DNA of 64,000 nucleotides from a virus: positions 62,001 through 126,000 of the IMG/VR virus record IMGVR_UViG_3300021594_000641. One strand, 5' to 3'. This document shows positions 50,215 to 57,471 of the stretch, piece after piece. The stretch's first letter is position 1; every line of letters begins with the position of its first letter. The notes beneath the pieces were generated by a model. It worked only from the letters and a program-made list of their open reading frames with translations, made no database searches and was not told the DNA's origin. A program made the position numbers and the translations under genes.

Positions 50215-50538
50215 CTATTCAAACTTTCCCAGCTTCTCTCCAACCTCTTCAAGAGCGTAGAGGTTGGTCCTGGCGATAAACGCCAGGCGGGTCATGTCGA
50301 CCCAGCCCTGTCGGGCTTTTGGGTCGAGCGGGTATTTCTCCCGCTGAAGACGGCGCGACCTCAGCCGCTTTTCAATTCGGCTGAGCTGGACGTAGCCATC
50401 CGTCAGGATGGACATCCAGGCCTCGCGGATGTCGTCCGCGTCTGCGCCTGGAAGGCTGTCCTTCACCCTCTTGAGGAGGGAGTCCGCCAATTTCTTGGCG
50501 GCTTCCCTCACTCGGTCCACTGTCCTTTCACTTTCCAC
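50215..50538 (-). CDS. Helical basic protein of unknown function
   Basis: The 107-residue protein (MESERTVDRVREAAKKLADS) is predicted fully helical and is basic (IEKRLRSRRLQREKYPLDPK). It could bind nucleic acid or form a coiled coil. It overlaps the upstream zinc-ribbon gene by 11 bases, suggesting coupling. GC-rich codons match the other cassettes. Confidence 0.6.
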   Translation of the reverse strand: MESERTVDRVREAAKKLADSLLKRVKDSLPGADADDIREAWMSILTDGYVQLSRIEKRLRSRRLQREKYPLDPKARQGWVDMTRLAFIARTNLYALEEVGEKLGKFE

Positions 50539-50767
50539 AACCGCACCTCCATCCTTGGAGAAAAACCCGCAGCTCGACAGAGCATACGGGGCATATTATC
50601 CTTGAGGCCGACGGGGCCTCGGGGTCGAGATCAATCTTGACCTCGGCCCAGCTAGGATTACCAACCGGGTCGACAGGAGGACCCTGCTCCTCCTCCTGTC
50701 TGGAAAGCTCGTCTTGAGCTTTCATCCGGGGCCAGTCGTTTCTGGCCTCTTCTTTCTTTCTGCTCAC
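50528..50767 (-). CDS. Small C-terminal zinc-ribbon protein
   Basis: The 79-residue protein has a charged disordered N-terminus and ends in a zinc ribbon (CPVCSVELRVFLQGWRCGCG), with four to five cysteines in CxxC...CxC spacing. Such small ribbons often contact RNA polymerase or nucleic acids. It lies between the lipoprotein and the helical basic gene. Confidence 0.65.
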   Translation of the reverse strand: MSRKKEEARNDWPRMKAQDELSRQEEEQGPPVDPVGNPSWAEVKIDLDPEAPSASRIICPVCSVELRVFLQGWRCGCGK

Positions 50768-50776
50768 AGTTCCTCC

Positions 50777-50926
50777 TCACTGTGAAAGGCGAAGACGGAT
50801 TTCTCCATCGCTCGCCTTGTAAGAGAAGTCCAGCTCGACGCGAACTGGACTAGGCTGAGTTCTGGTTGCCTGACACCCAGTCAGACCAACGATAACCAGA
50901 GCCAGCAAAACACTCATCCTGAGCAT
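50777..50926 (-). CDS. Small lipoprotein, 49 aa
   Basis: The frame from ATG 50926 (AGGAGGGCACCGCC leader) to TGA 50777 encodes MLRMSVLLALVIVGLTGCQA and a short beta-rich mature part ending RLRLSQ. The hydrophobic core followed by LTGC is a canonical lipobox with Cys18. Small phage lipoproteins act as outer-membrane spanins or superinfection-exclusion factors; neither is established here. A downstream ATG at 50917 is an alternative start. It is the first gene of its cassette. Confidence 0.75.
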   Translation of the reverse strand: MLRMSVLLALVIVGLTGCQATRTQPSPVRVELDFSYKASDGEIRLRLSQ

Positions 50927-50976
50927 GGCGGTGCCCTCCTTGGCTTCCGCTATCGAGGGATAACGGACACCAAAGT

Positions 50977-51004
50977 ATTATGCCGCTTTTGCTTGTTTAA
51001 TTAA
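50977..51004 (-). promoter_or_regulatory. Promoter TTAATT-N16-CATAAT
   Basis: TTAATT (50999-51004) overlaps the phoH stop codon, and CATAAT (50977-50982) lies 16 bp downstream on the minus strand. It drives the lipoprotein cassette. Confidence 0.7.
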
Positions 51005-51687
51005 GTTTCTATCTTTTCAAGCATCTTGCTTATTATTGGATGCCTTACGATGCTTGTCGCAGGCATGTTGACAACGGCCAAACCTTCTATTCCCTGAAGC
51101 CTTTCAACCATAGGCATAAGCCCAGAGTCTCTACCTATATCAGATTGATACGGATCTCCAGTAATTATCATCTTTGTTCTTTTGCCTATTCTTGTGAGAA
51201 CAAGCTTTATCTGCTCCCATGTGCAGTTTTGAAACTCATCACATATCACAACTGAGTAAGCAAACGTTCTTCCTCTTAGATAGGCTATCGGAGAAAACTC
51301 TATGGATTCTATTACTCTCTTGTGATCAACGCCGCCTTTACCCATGCACATTTCCATGCAATCAATTATCGGCGCTAGGTAAGGGGCTATCTTTTCATCT
51401 GCCGTGCCTGGAAGAAAACCCAGGCTTTCGGTGGCTACGCACGGTCTTGTGAGAACTATCTTTCTTTGTCTTTTACCCAGTATGCTGCTTGCGGCATATG
51501 CTGAAGCTACTTGAGTTTTACCGCAACCGGCTGGACCAATTAGAAATGTTATGTCGTTCTTTTCAATAGTTTCCCAGGCCAGCTTTTGAGTTTCGTTATA
51601 GAATGTGAAGTTATATTTATTTATTGTTTTATCCACAGGAGGCTGAGGTCTTGTTTCTATTTCAACTTTGTTTTTCTTTCTTGACAT
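51001..51687 (-). CDS. phoH: PhoH-like ATPase
   Basis: The 228-residue protein is a phage PhoH-family P-loop ATPase. Walker A is GPAGCGKT (51-58), followed by KIVLTRPCVATESLGFLPG, typical of the family. The Walker B region is VVICDEFQNCTWEQIK (147-162), then MIITGDPYQSDI. PhoH proteins are RNA-related ATPases/helicases; the role in phages is not settled. A basic, extended N-terminus of ~20 residues precedes the core. It is the last gene before the CATAAT promoter at 50977-51004. Confidence 0.92.
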   Translation of the reverse strand: MSRKKNKVEIETRPQPPVDKTINKYNFTFYNETQKLAWETIEKNDITFLIGPAGCGKTQVASAYAASSILGKRQRKIVLTRPCVATESLGFLPGTADEKIAPYLAPIIDCMEMCMGKGGVDHKRVIESIEFSPIAYLRGRTFAYSVVICDEFQNCTWEQIKLVLTRIGKRTKMIITGDPYQSDIGRDSGLMPMVERLQGIEGLAVVNMPATSIVRHPIISKMLEKIET

Positions 51688-51709
51688 GTGGTGTTTGCAA
51701 CCTCCTTTC

Positions 51710-52150
51710 CTAAGCTTTCCAGGCGGTTATTCCCCATTGCCTATAAGTCGCGCCTAGCCTGTCTATGTCTTTCCAACATTCTATCCACTTCCTTTTACCC
51801 AGACTCTTTGGGCCTTCGCTTGGATCTTGGTAATGCATTCTTCTGTCTTTTATACCAGAAGCAACGACCCAATGCCCGACGTTGTTTAGCATTATCAGGC
51901 AAATGACTGGTCTTGTTTGTGTGAAGAAAGCAAGATCGTTCCAGGTCATCTCGCCTGAAAGGACATGAAGCCCTAGTTTTCTTAGCAGTGACTCTATTGC
52001 TCTTGGGTCTGTTCCATCTATCGGAGAAGTGGACAAGGCCATTAGCCTGTCAGGAGTAAGTCTTTTTCCTAAAGCTTTAAGCAGAATTTTTACAGCTACT
52101 ATGCCGCAGTCATAATCAGTTTTTTGTCTTATGTCTGATAGAGTTATCAT
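51710..52150 (-). CDS. Papain-fold peptidase of C39 type
   Basis: The 146-residue protein has the C39 layout: Gln9 and Cys15 in RQKTDYDCGIVAVKILLK, His93 in NNVGHWVVASG and Asp109 in MHYQDPSEG. C39 domains normally cleave double-glycine leaders and belong to ABC exporters, but this is a stand-alone domain without transporter segments. Possible roles are processing of a phage or host protein or cell-wall-related cleavage. It lies directly upstream of phoH. Confidence 0.8.
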   Translation of the reverse strand: MITLSDIRQKTDYDCGIVAVKILLKALGKRLTPDRLMALSTSPIDGTDPRAIESLLRKLGLHVLSGEMTWNDLAFFTQTRPVICLIMLNNVGHWVVASGIKDRRMHYQDPSEGPKSLGKRKWIECWKDIDRLGATYRQWGITAWKA

Positions 52151-52174
52151 GGCTATACCCTCTCAGGTAGCCGT

Positions 52175-52450
52175 TTATCCTTTTCCAATCTTGGCCAAAA
52201 ACTCAAAAGCCTCTTTCCATGAAGCTTTCTTTACCTTTGGGTTTATTCCCTTGGTCTTCTGTGTTGCTTGAACCAGAGCTTCTCTTAGTCTGTGTAGTTT
52301 GTTCTGACCTTCTGGTAGTTTCTTTTCAGGCTTGGGCATGTTCTTCAAGAACGCCGCGTCTTCAGCTTCTGGCGTTATTACTTCGCTGTGCATCTCTCTG
52401 AGATGTGTCATGCCTTTCTTCAGTATTCCAAGCATTTCATCTGTGTTCAT
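52175..52450 (-). CDS. Small helical protein of unknown function
   Basis: The 91-residue protein (MNTDEMLGILKKGMTHLREM) is helical and charged, with KASWKEAFEFLAKIGKG at its end. It overlaps or abuts the 52452-53732 gene, whose stop is one base away, suggesting coupled translation. No family was recognised. Confidence 0.55.
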   Translation of the reverse strand: MNTDEMLGILKKGMTHLREMHSEVITPEAEDAAFLKNMPKPEKKLPEGQNKLHRLREALVQATQKTKGINPKVKKASWKEAFEFLAKIGKG

Positions 52451-52451
52451 T

Positions 52452-53732
52452 TCAGTCCGCCTCTGATTCGTTAGACTCTGCCTTTATTGGCTTTATCTCT
52501 TTAGTCGTTATTACTTCTATTCTTGGTCGTATCTTCATTCCCATGTATTCTGTTTCTTTAAGTCCGCCGTTACTAGAAGCTTGTTCCCATCTCTTCAACG
52601 CGGACATTAGACCTTTCTGCCCAAAGCCTGTTCTTGATTTAGGTAAACCGACTACATCAAAAAAAGAACTGTCTATTATGTCTTGGGCTAGAGGAGCTTC
52701 ATGTTTTATTGATCCAGGAGTTCCGAACTGTTCTTTACCGCTTATAGTGGCGTAAAGAAAAGATTTGTTTGGATCAGCTTGAAGACCTTTTAGCCTAAGT
52801 CTCTTACGTAGCTGATCTTCCAGCTTCTTTCTTTCGTTAACATATTGTTTGGCTTTATCGGGTTGATCTTCCCATCTTCCGCTTGTTCTATCTACAACTA
52901 ACTCTTCATAGCTAAGAGGTTTTAAAACATCATGTTTGTTTCTTGAGTAATGCACCAGCATGTGCTGCAAGGCATCAGACGCCAGAGACTTCTTTTCTAT
53001 TTCTTCTACCTTCTTGTAATAGTCTTCGTCTTCAAGCATGTGATCTTTAGCAACTTCTTTTGCTATGTCTGGATTTTCAGTGTGCTCCATCTCATGTTTC
53101 TTTCCGTGCTCAAGTTTCTTCTTGTCAAAGTCTGAATCTGGAACGTTGTCGGCTTCTCCTCCTGGAAGTATATCCTTGGCTGCTACTTTCTTTATTTGAT
53201 TATGCCCAAGAACTCCTATCTTCCTCATGGCCACTACTATGTTAAATCCATGTTTGCCCGGGCTTGAGTCTAACCCATACGTCCTTCTTAGCTGAGATAG
53301 CTCAGGACTGGACACCGGCATAAACCATACTCGACTAAAGTCAAATATGTTTGCCGCTTGAGCTTCTTGTATTCCTGAAATGCTGTAGTGAAAATGCTTT
53401 CCACGCTCTGTTACTTTTTCTATTCCGCCTATTCTTTGAACTTCGTCTGGAGTGAACACAACTATGTGAGCGTTGAACTTGCCGTCTTTCTCAGGCAACG
53501 ATATGCCGTTCTCGTCTAAAGCAGCAAAAGCTCCTCTGACAAGAGCGTTAGGAACATTCAAAAGTATGGAGTCGTCGTTTGAGGCGAAGAGCTCGCCTGA
53601 CATGGCTGAAGTTTTTAAAGCAGCTTCCTTACCCATATATACGACTGCTTCACCAATATTTTCCAAAGACTGTTCATACAGCTTGGATATTTCAGCCTGC
53701 TTTTCCTTGCTTATTATCGGATTGAACAGCAT
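52452..53732 (-). CDS. Protein with acidic EMEHT/LEDEDYY motif
   Basis: The 426-residue protein has an N-terminal domain (~1-180) with mixed alpha/beta character. It contains VVYMGKEAALKTS, IVVFTPDEVQRIGGIEKVTE and GKHFHYSISG, which resemble the start of a DUF-type enzyme but give no catalytic signature. A central block at ~200-245 (GKKHEMEHTENPDIAKEVAK, DHMLEDEDYYKKVEEIEKK) matches what I believe is the DUF5661 pattern found in many phage proteins. The C-terminal part is charged and acidic. Function unknown. Confidence 0.6.
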   Translation of the reverse strand: MLFNPIISKEKQAEISKLYEQSLENIGEAVVYMGKEAALKTSAMSGELFASNDDSILLNVPNALVRGAFAALDENGISLPEKDGKFNAHIVVFTPDEVQRIGGIEKVTERGKHFHYSISGIQEAQAANIFDFSRVWFMPVSSPELSQLRRTYGLDSSPGKHGFNIVVAMRKIGVLGHNQIKKVAAKDILPGGEADNVPDSDFDKKKLEHGKKHEMEHTENPDIAKEVAKDHMLEDEDYYKKVEEIEKKSLASDALQHMLVHYSRNKHDVLKPLSYEELVVDRTSGRWEDQPDKAKQYVNERKKLEDQLRKRLRLKGLQADPNKSFLYATISGKEQFGTPGSIKHEAPLAQDIIDSSFFDVVGLPKSRTGFGQKGLMSALKRWEQASSNGGLKETEYMGMKIRPRIEVITTKEIKPIKAESNESEAD

Positions 53733-53750
53733 GTGTTTGACCTAACTCTT

Positions 53751-54047
53751 TTATTCCCCCAAAGCTTCTGCCTCAGATTGGAGGAACTTTATTATGTTTA
53801 CTGCTTTCTTGTAGTCGCTTTCCTCATGCCTGATTGATGGCTTTAATCTTATCAGGACATTGACCGCGTCTCTAAGCATCACAGTCATTGTGTAATTATG
53901 CCTTAAAACTACCAAGTCGGCCAGCATAGCTGTTATTGTTTTCTTTGATATATTCTTACCGTCATTTATATCTTTACGTACCTTTTCTAAATCGCTTGTA
54001 GACATCTGTCCATTAATAAGCTTATCCATCATTTCGTCTAACAGCAT
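53751..54047 (-). CDS. Small helical protein of unknown function
   Basis: The 98-residue protein starts at ATG 54047 with GGAGG four bases upstream; the frame stays open upstream to a TTG at 54194, but that part is not protein-like. It is helical (DEMMDKLINGQMSTSDLEKV; NYTMTVMLRDAVNVLIRLKP) and charged. A short hairpin (CTCCG/CGGAG) overlaps the ribosome binding site. Function unknown. Confidence 0.6.
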   Translation of the reverse strand: MLLDEMMDKLINGQMSTSDLEKVRKDINDGKNISKKTITAMLADLVVLRHNYTMTVMLRDAVNVLIRLKPSIRHEESDYKKAVNIIKFLQSEAEALGE

Positions 54048-54335
54048 GAAACCTCCGTTGGGCGGAGCGGTGATTGTTTCAACTGTCCCCTCAGATCCCC
54101 TACCTGAAGCCCGTGTCTGCCTTTCGCAGAAGGCGGCGGAAATAAGAACGCTTCCACGCCGCGCCACCATGATTGACGAGAAGACCTCAGACAATCAAAC
54201 CTCGCTAATTAAAGCTCCTAACCAGTCGGCGTTCTCGACTAAACAGGAAGAACAATCACCGCCGTTTGTAGGCCAGTGCCCGTTAAAGACTTTTGCTTTG
54301 CTTTGACAGGCGCTGCCGTGATCTTTATCTAAGAG
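54048..54335. other. 288-bp stretch without a confident gene
   Basis: No convincing start-to-stop gene was found on either strand. On the minus strand it continues in the same frame as both flanking genes, interrupted only by TAG (54336-54338) and TGA (54195-54197). It holds small hairpins including GCCTT/AAGGC and CTCCG/CGGAG near 54050-54130, so it could be a structured leader. No tRNA cloverleaf was recognised. Confidence 0.4.
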
Positions 54336-54488
54336 CTATTTCTTCTTGCTCTTAGGCTTGCTGTTAACTGGAGCGCAGCTGTCGTTAGAGTAGGGCTTCT
54401 TTCCTGGGACTGGTTTGTAACCTGCCCAGCAGCGCCCTGCGGCTTCTTTGGCTAGTTGTGCTATTAGTTTGCTGACTTGGCTCTGCAT
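54336..54488 (-). CDS. Small basic protein with CWAGYKPVPGKKPYS motif
   Basis: The frame from ATG 54488 to TAG 54336 encodes 50 residues: a helix (MQSQVSKLIAQLAKEAAGR), then CWAGYKPVPGKKPYSNDSC and a basic tail. I recall similar 'C-W-x-GY-x-x-VPG-x-KPY' modules as short domains in phage and large DNA virus proteins, with no known function. Upstream there is only a weak ribosome binding site (GGCGG). Confidence 0.6.
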   Translation of the reverse strand: MQSQVSKLIAQLAKEAAGRCWAGYKPVPGKKPYSNDSCAPVNSKPKSKKK

Positions 54489-54555
54489 AACTAACCGCCC
54501 TCAAAGGCTCGATGCCTTATAGGATTTTATGTTCTACGCTATCTCAAAGCAATAA

Positions 54556-54759
54556 TTATTCTGTGTTGGCGTTAGCTCCTTCCTTGTCTTCTTCTCTTCC
54601 TCCTGTGAAACTTATAAACCATCTTTTAGTAACTCTTTTACCGTTCCTATACAAAACTGGAACAGACTTTTCTTCTGCCGTGTCATGCCATCTTATGGCT
54701 ATAGCAGAGTCTATAGGAGTAACAAGCCCGTCTATCCATAACCTAGAGTTTAGCTGCAT
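54556..54759 (-). CDS. Small beta-rich protein of unknown function
   Basis: The protein has 67 residues from ATG 54759, overlapping the upstream stop by 10 bases; a TTG start at 54804 is an alternative. Sequence features are SRLWIDGLVTPIDSAIAIRW and VPVLYRNGKRVTKRWFISFT, predicted beta, with a charged tail. Function unknown. Confidence 0.45.
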   Translation of the reverse strand: MQLNSRLWIDGLVTPIDSAIAIRWHDTAEEKSVPVLYRNGKRVTKRWFISFTGGREEDKEGANANTE

Positions 54760-55091
54760 TCTGCACGCGCCAGTTCTGCTAATTCGTTTAAGTGATGCCA
54801 GCAACTAGGATTCTCTTGTTCAAAATTTTTTATTGTTCCATACCTATTCGCTTTAGCCAGATCGTCAAAAAACTTTTTTCTTTTGTCCGGGTTGGCCGGA
54901 AGTTTAGTGACTTTAAATTTTTTACCTATTACCGCTGGACCTCCGCCGAATATCTTGCTTAGCGTATATCCTGATATTACCCAAGCGGCGTGCAGCACGT
55001 TTTTCTTTTCTATGGTGTCGTCACGGCCAGATAGATACTCGGCTATGAGTTGAACAGCCTCTGAAGGATAAGTTCTTGGGTATGGGTACAT
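54750..55091 (-). CDS. Small soluble protein of unknown function
   Basis: The protein has 113 residues from ATG 55091, which shares one base with the stop of the peptidase gene (TGATG). It has a helical N-terminus (SEAVQLIAEYLSGRDDTIEK) and a basic middle (IGKKFKVTKLPANPDKRKKF). The C-terminus contains a Cys and two His (SCWHHLNEL). No family was recognised. Confidence 0.5.
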   Translation of the reverse strand: MYPYPRTYPSEAVQLIAEYLSGRDDTIEKKNVLHAAWVISGYTLSKIFGGGPAVIGKKFKVTKLPANPDKRKKFFDDLAKANRYGTIKNFEQENPSCWHHLNELAELARAECS

Positions 55092-56002
55092 CACACAAAC
55101 CAGTCGATAATGTTACGGGGTACGAAACCTTTCTGACCAGCGTAAGCAAACGAGTCCCCTTGTGCAAGCATTTTGGCTACCGTAGCTTCAGCAGCATAGA
55201 ACCCTTCAGGACCGGGGTTGCCCGGTCCTGTGGGTCCAGTGTGCGTGGTAGCTCCCCAGCTGTTGTCGATACGGAAGTAAGTATTTCCTTCAATCTTGGC
55301 GTAACCGCAAATGCACATCTGGTGAGCCCAAGAGCCTGAAGCTGCGCATATTCCGTTTGCATTACGCGTGTATTTAAAGCCATAGTCGCTAGCCACGGAT
55401 ATACCGTAACCAGCAGACAAAGCTTTCTTGGCTTCTTCAGTTGTCTTTACCAGCGTGATAGTGCTGATAGGGTATTTCTTTACTTCAGGCTCTAGGTCGT
55501 CTGGAACACCGGACATGCCGTAAGCTCGGCACCTTTCCTGGCTGTACTCTCTGAAGTCGTACTTGCCGTAGACTCCACGATCTAGCGAACCCCAGCGCTT
55601 GGCGAACTCAGCACTCCAAGCGCCGATGGACCCATCGCCTCTGCCTAATCTGCCTTTACCCACTTCGATACGTCCACCGCCGTAATTTATCTCGGTGCAG
55701 AGGTCTCGGAATTCTTCATTCTCTCCAGCGGCTATTTCAGCCAGCTGGGTATATTCGATGGCTCTAATGCAACCAAAAGCCACACAGCTTCCTACTTTCC
55801 CCTGGCTACGTGGTGGCAGCAGTTTACCCAATACCTTACGAGCTGCGTCCCAAAGGTACACGTTATCCGGCAAAGCAGAAGCAGTAGTAAATCTGCCAGC
55901 TTCTGTATCAGAGAATGTTTTATATGGCTGTAGGGCTACAACGCTTTCCACTTCTTGTGGATCGTTAACCCAGCCCTGTGCAAATTCAAGAGTATCGCTC
56001 AT
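55091..56002 (-). CDS. Papain-like cysteine peptidase (C1 type)
   Basis: The 303-residue protein has the papain signature: Gln67 and Cys73 in SQGKVGSCVAFGCIRAIEY, His227 in SGSWAHQMCICGYAK, and Asn247 in FRIDNSWGA. It lacks a signal peptide and an obvious propeptide. A Gly/Arg-rich loop (~108-125) lies between the helices of the first domain. Phage and environmental bacterial homologues are common but uncharacterised. It is translationally coupled to the downstream 113-residue gene by TGATG. Confidence 0.85.
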   Translation of the reverse strand: MSDTLEFAQGWVNDPQEVESVVALQPYKTFSDTEAGRFTTASALPDNVYLWDAARKVLGKLLPPRSQGKVGSCVAFGCIRAIEYTQLAEIAAGENEEFRDLCTEINYGGGRIEVGKGRLGRGDGSIGAWSAEFAKRWGSLDRGVYGKYDFREYSQERCRAYGMSGVPDDLEPEVKKYPISTITLVKTTEEAKKALSAGYGISVASDYGFKYTRNANGICAASGSWAHQMCICGYAKIEGNTYFRIDNSWGATTHTGPTGPGNPGPEGFYAAEATVAKMLAQGDSFAYAGQKGFVPRNIIDWFV

Positions 56003-56186
56003 CTCTTCTCATCTCCAGAATAGCGCCTATGACATTCATGTAAGCTTTTAACATAGAGAACTGCTGCAGGCTGGTAGGGTCTAGCTTACCCGATGTGTAA
56101 GACTTTGTGTCTAGCCTTATCAGTCTGTCTATCTTGTCTTCAAGCACCGATAGAGTTTTTTCACAAAACGGACTGTCGGTGCTCAT
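55986..56186 (-). CDS. Small helical protein, tandem-pair member A
   Basis: The 66-residue protein (CEKTLSVLEDKIDRLIRLDT) is helical and resembles the 76-residue protein encoded just upstream over its N-terminal Cys-Lys-Thr-Leu and C-terminal Q-F-x-M-x-x-AY-x-x-V pattern. It overlaps the peptidase gene by 17 bases. Function unknown. Confidence 0.55.
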   Translation of the reverse strand: MSTDSPFCEKTLSVLEDKIDRLIRLDTKSYTSGKLDPTSLQQFSMLKAYMNVIGAILEMRRDERYS

Positions 56187-56202
56187 ACTTCACCTCGTAG
56201 CT

Positions 56203-56433
56203 TTATCGGTTCTTTTTCAGAGACAGCCCTGTGAACCTTTTGTCGTCGCCACCCAGTTCTTCGATTATCTGAGCGACTTTAAAGTAAGCCTGCATCATGC
56301 CAAATTGTGTTTCAGTCAAAGGAGGAGGGCCGTTTGACATGTCAACGCCTTCAACTGGCTCCATGTCCTTTTCAGAAACTTCGTTGATCTTCTTGGCTAG
56401 ATCAAGAAGTAGTGTCTTGCAGCACTCGCTCAT
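56203..56433 (-). CDS. Small helical protein, tandem-pair member B
   Basis: The 76-residue protein (MSECCKTLLLDLAKKINEVS) has a short proline-rich insert and a QFGMMQAYFKVAQIIEEL helix matching the pattern in the 66-residue gene product. The ATGA overlap with the upstream gene points to coupled translation. Function unknown. Confidence 0.55.
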   Translation of the reverse strand: MSECCKTLLLDLAKKINEVSEKDMEPVEGVDMSNGPPPLTETQFGMMQAYFKVAQIIEELGGDDKRFTGLSLKKNR

Positions 56434-57215
56434 TTCAAGTTCTCCAAGATGTTGGCTATACGGCTAAACTGGCTAGACAGGTTCTTACGAACGTTAGCGT
56501 CTAGAACGATAGTAGCGTTTTTAGGTAGGGCAGAGTTTAGCTCTACACGGATGCGATCACGAATATCGTATATGTCCGTGCCTGTTAGCTCAGCTGCCCC
56601 AAGTGTATTTACGCGCTTGTACACATCTCCAACAGTGTTGAAGTAGGGCTTTCCTGTGCTTGGGTCAGTGTCTGTATTGTCAGCAGCCCTAGCGCCTTCT
56701 CTGTATATGGCTGCCAGCTTGGCTATCTTTTCTGCTGCTCCTCTCTCTTGGTCTTTCAACCCTCCATAAATGTTTTGCAAAGCACTTTCCAAGGCGTCTG
56801 GCTGAGGAGGGTTTGGGGGCATAGGCCCAGGAGGAGTAGGAGGAACAGGAGTCGGGGGTACGGGGGCTGGAGGAAGTGGAGCTGGGTTAAACGGACCAAA
56901 CGGCGCGTTGTCCGGTACGCCGCCGACATTGATGATTGTCATAGAAGGCTCTGAAGGCACATCTCCAAGAGCCGTGTAAGCCAACAAACGGTACTTGCCT
57001 TTAGGAGCTGTAACCACTGTGGCTACAGGGTTGGCGAGTAGAGCAGAAGGGAATACGTTCAGGCCTTTATCTAGGTATACGTACTTTACTGTTTTGCCGT
57101 TAGTTGTTGGCAAGATGGTAATGAAGTTACCAGGCTCTCCGGAGAAGGTGGTAGGCAGCTCTACCTTAGGAGCTGGAGCCTGGCTCATAGCAAGAACTAG
57201 CAATGCAAAAAACAT
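56430..57215 (-). CDS. Secreted Ig-like protein with proline-rich linker
   Basis: The protein has 261 residues from ATG 57215 with GGAG upstream; a longer frame to 57266 lacks a ribosome binding site. The start MFFALLVLAMSQAPAPKVEL is a signal peptide. It is followed by an Ig-like beta domain (~18-100: GNFITILPTTNGKTVKYVYL; VATVVTAPKGKYRLLAYTAL), a Pro-rich linker (~110-140) and a helical C-terminus. I recall similar 'GEPG-x-F' Ig-like domains mainly from Planctomycetes genomes, a weak host hint. It probably acts outside the cell or in the periplasm. Confidence 0.6.
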   Translation of the reverse strand: MFFALLVLAMSQAPAPKVELPTTFSGEPGNFITILPTTNGKTVKYVYLDKGLNVFPSALLANPVATVVTAPKGKYRLLAYTALGDVPSEPSMTIINVGGVPDNAPFGPFNPAPLPPAPVPPTPVPPTPPGPMPPNPPQPDALESALQNIYGGLKDQERGAAEKIAKLAAIYREGARAADNTDTDPSTGKPYFNTVGDVYKRVNTLGAAELTGTDIYDIRDRIRVELNSALPKNATIVLDANVRKNLSSQFSRIANILENLK

Positions 57216-57219
57216 ACTG

Positions 57220-57420
57220 TCACTCCGTTCTCTTATTAGTTTCAAACAATAAACACAATAATACACATAGCATAACCACGCAAGGGAATGTCCATCTAAC
57301 TATTTGAATAATCTCGTTGTAGTGCATGGACACTATCTTTAAGCCATTAACAAGTCCAGTGCTGCTTTTAGCACTAGAGTGGTTGATGTAAAAAATTAGT
57401 AACTCTTCTATAGCTTCCAT
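57220..57420 (-). CDS. Small C-terminally anchored membrane protein
   Basis: The protein has 66 residues from ATG 57420, which follows AGGAGC; an upstream extension overlaps a terminator and is rejected. A soluble first half (MEAIEELLIFYINHSSAKSS) is followed by one hydrophobic segment (TFPCVVMLCVLLCLLFET). It is compatible with a pinholin- or antiholin-like protein, but nothing identifies it. It lies immediately after the terminator at 57436-57471. Confidence 0.6.
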   Translation of the reverse strand: MEAIEELLIFYINHSSAKSSTGLVNGLKIVSMHYNEIIQIVRWTFPCVVMLCVLLCLLFETNKRTE

Positions 57421-57435
57421 TTTAATGCTCCTAAT

Positions 57436-57471
57436 TAAAAAGCCAGGCAGCGGGTTGAACCACTGCCTGGC
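57436..57471 (-). terminator. Intrinsic terminator
   Basis: A 9-bp perfect stem (GCCAGGCAG/CTGCCTGGC) with a 12-base loop is followed by a T-run on the minus strand. It separates the 57510-58040 gene from the 57220-57420 gene. Confidence 0.85.

Noticed and set aside
54048-54335. tRNA or small structured RNA gene
   Set aside because: No acceptor/T-arm combination or GGTTCGAATCC-like T-loop could be found; only small local hairpins are visible.
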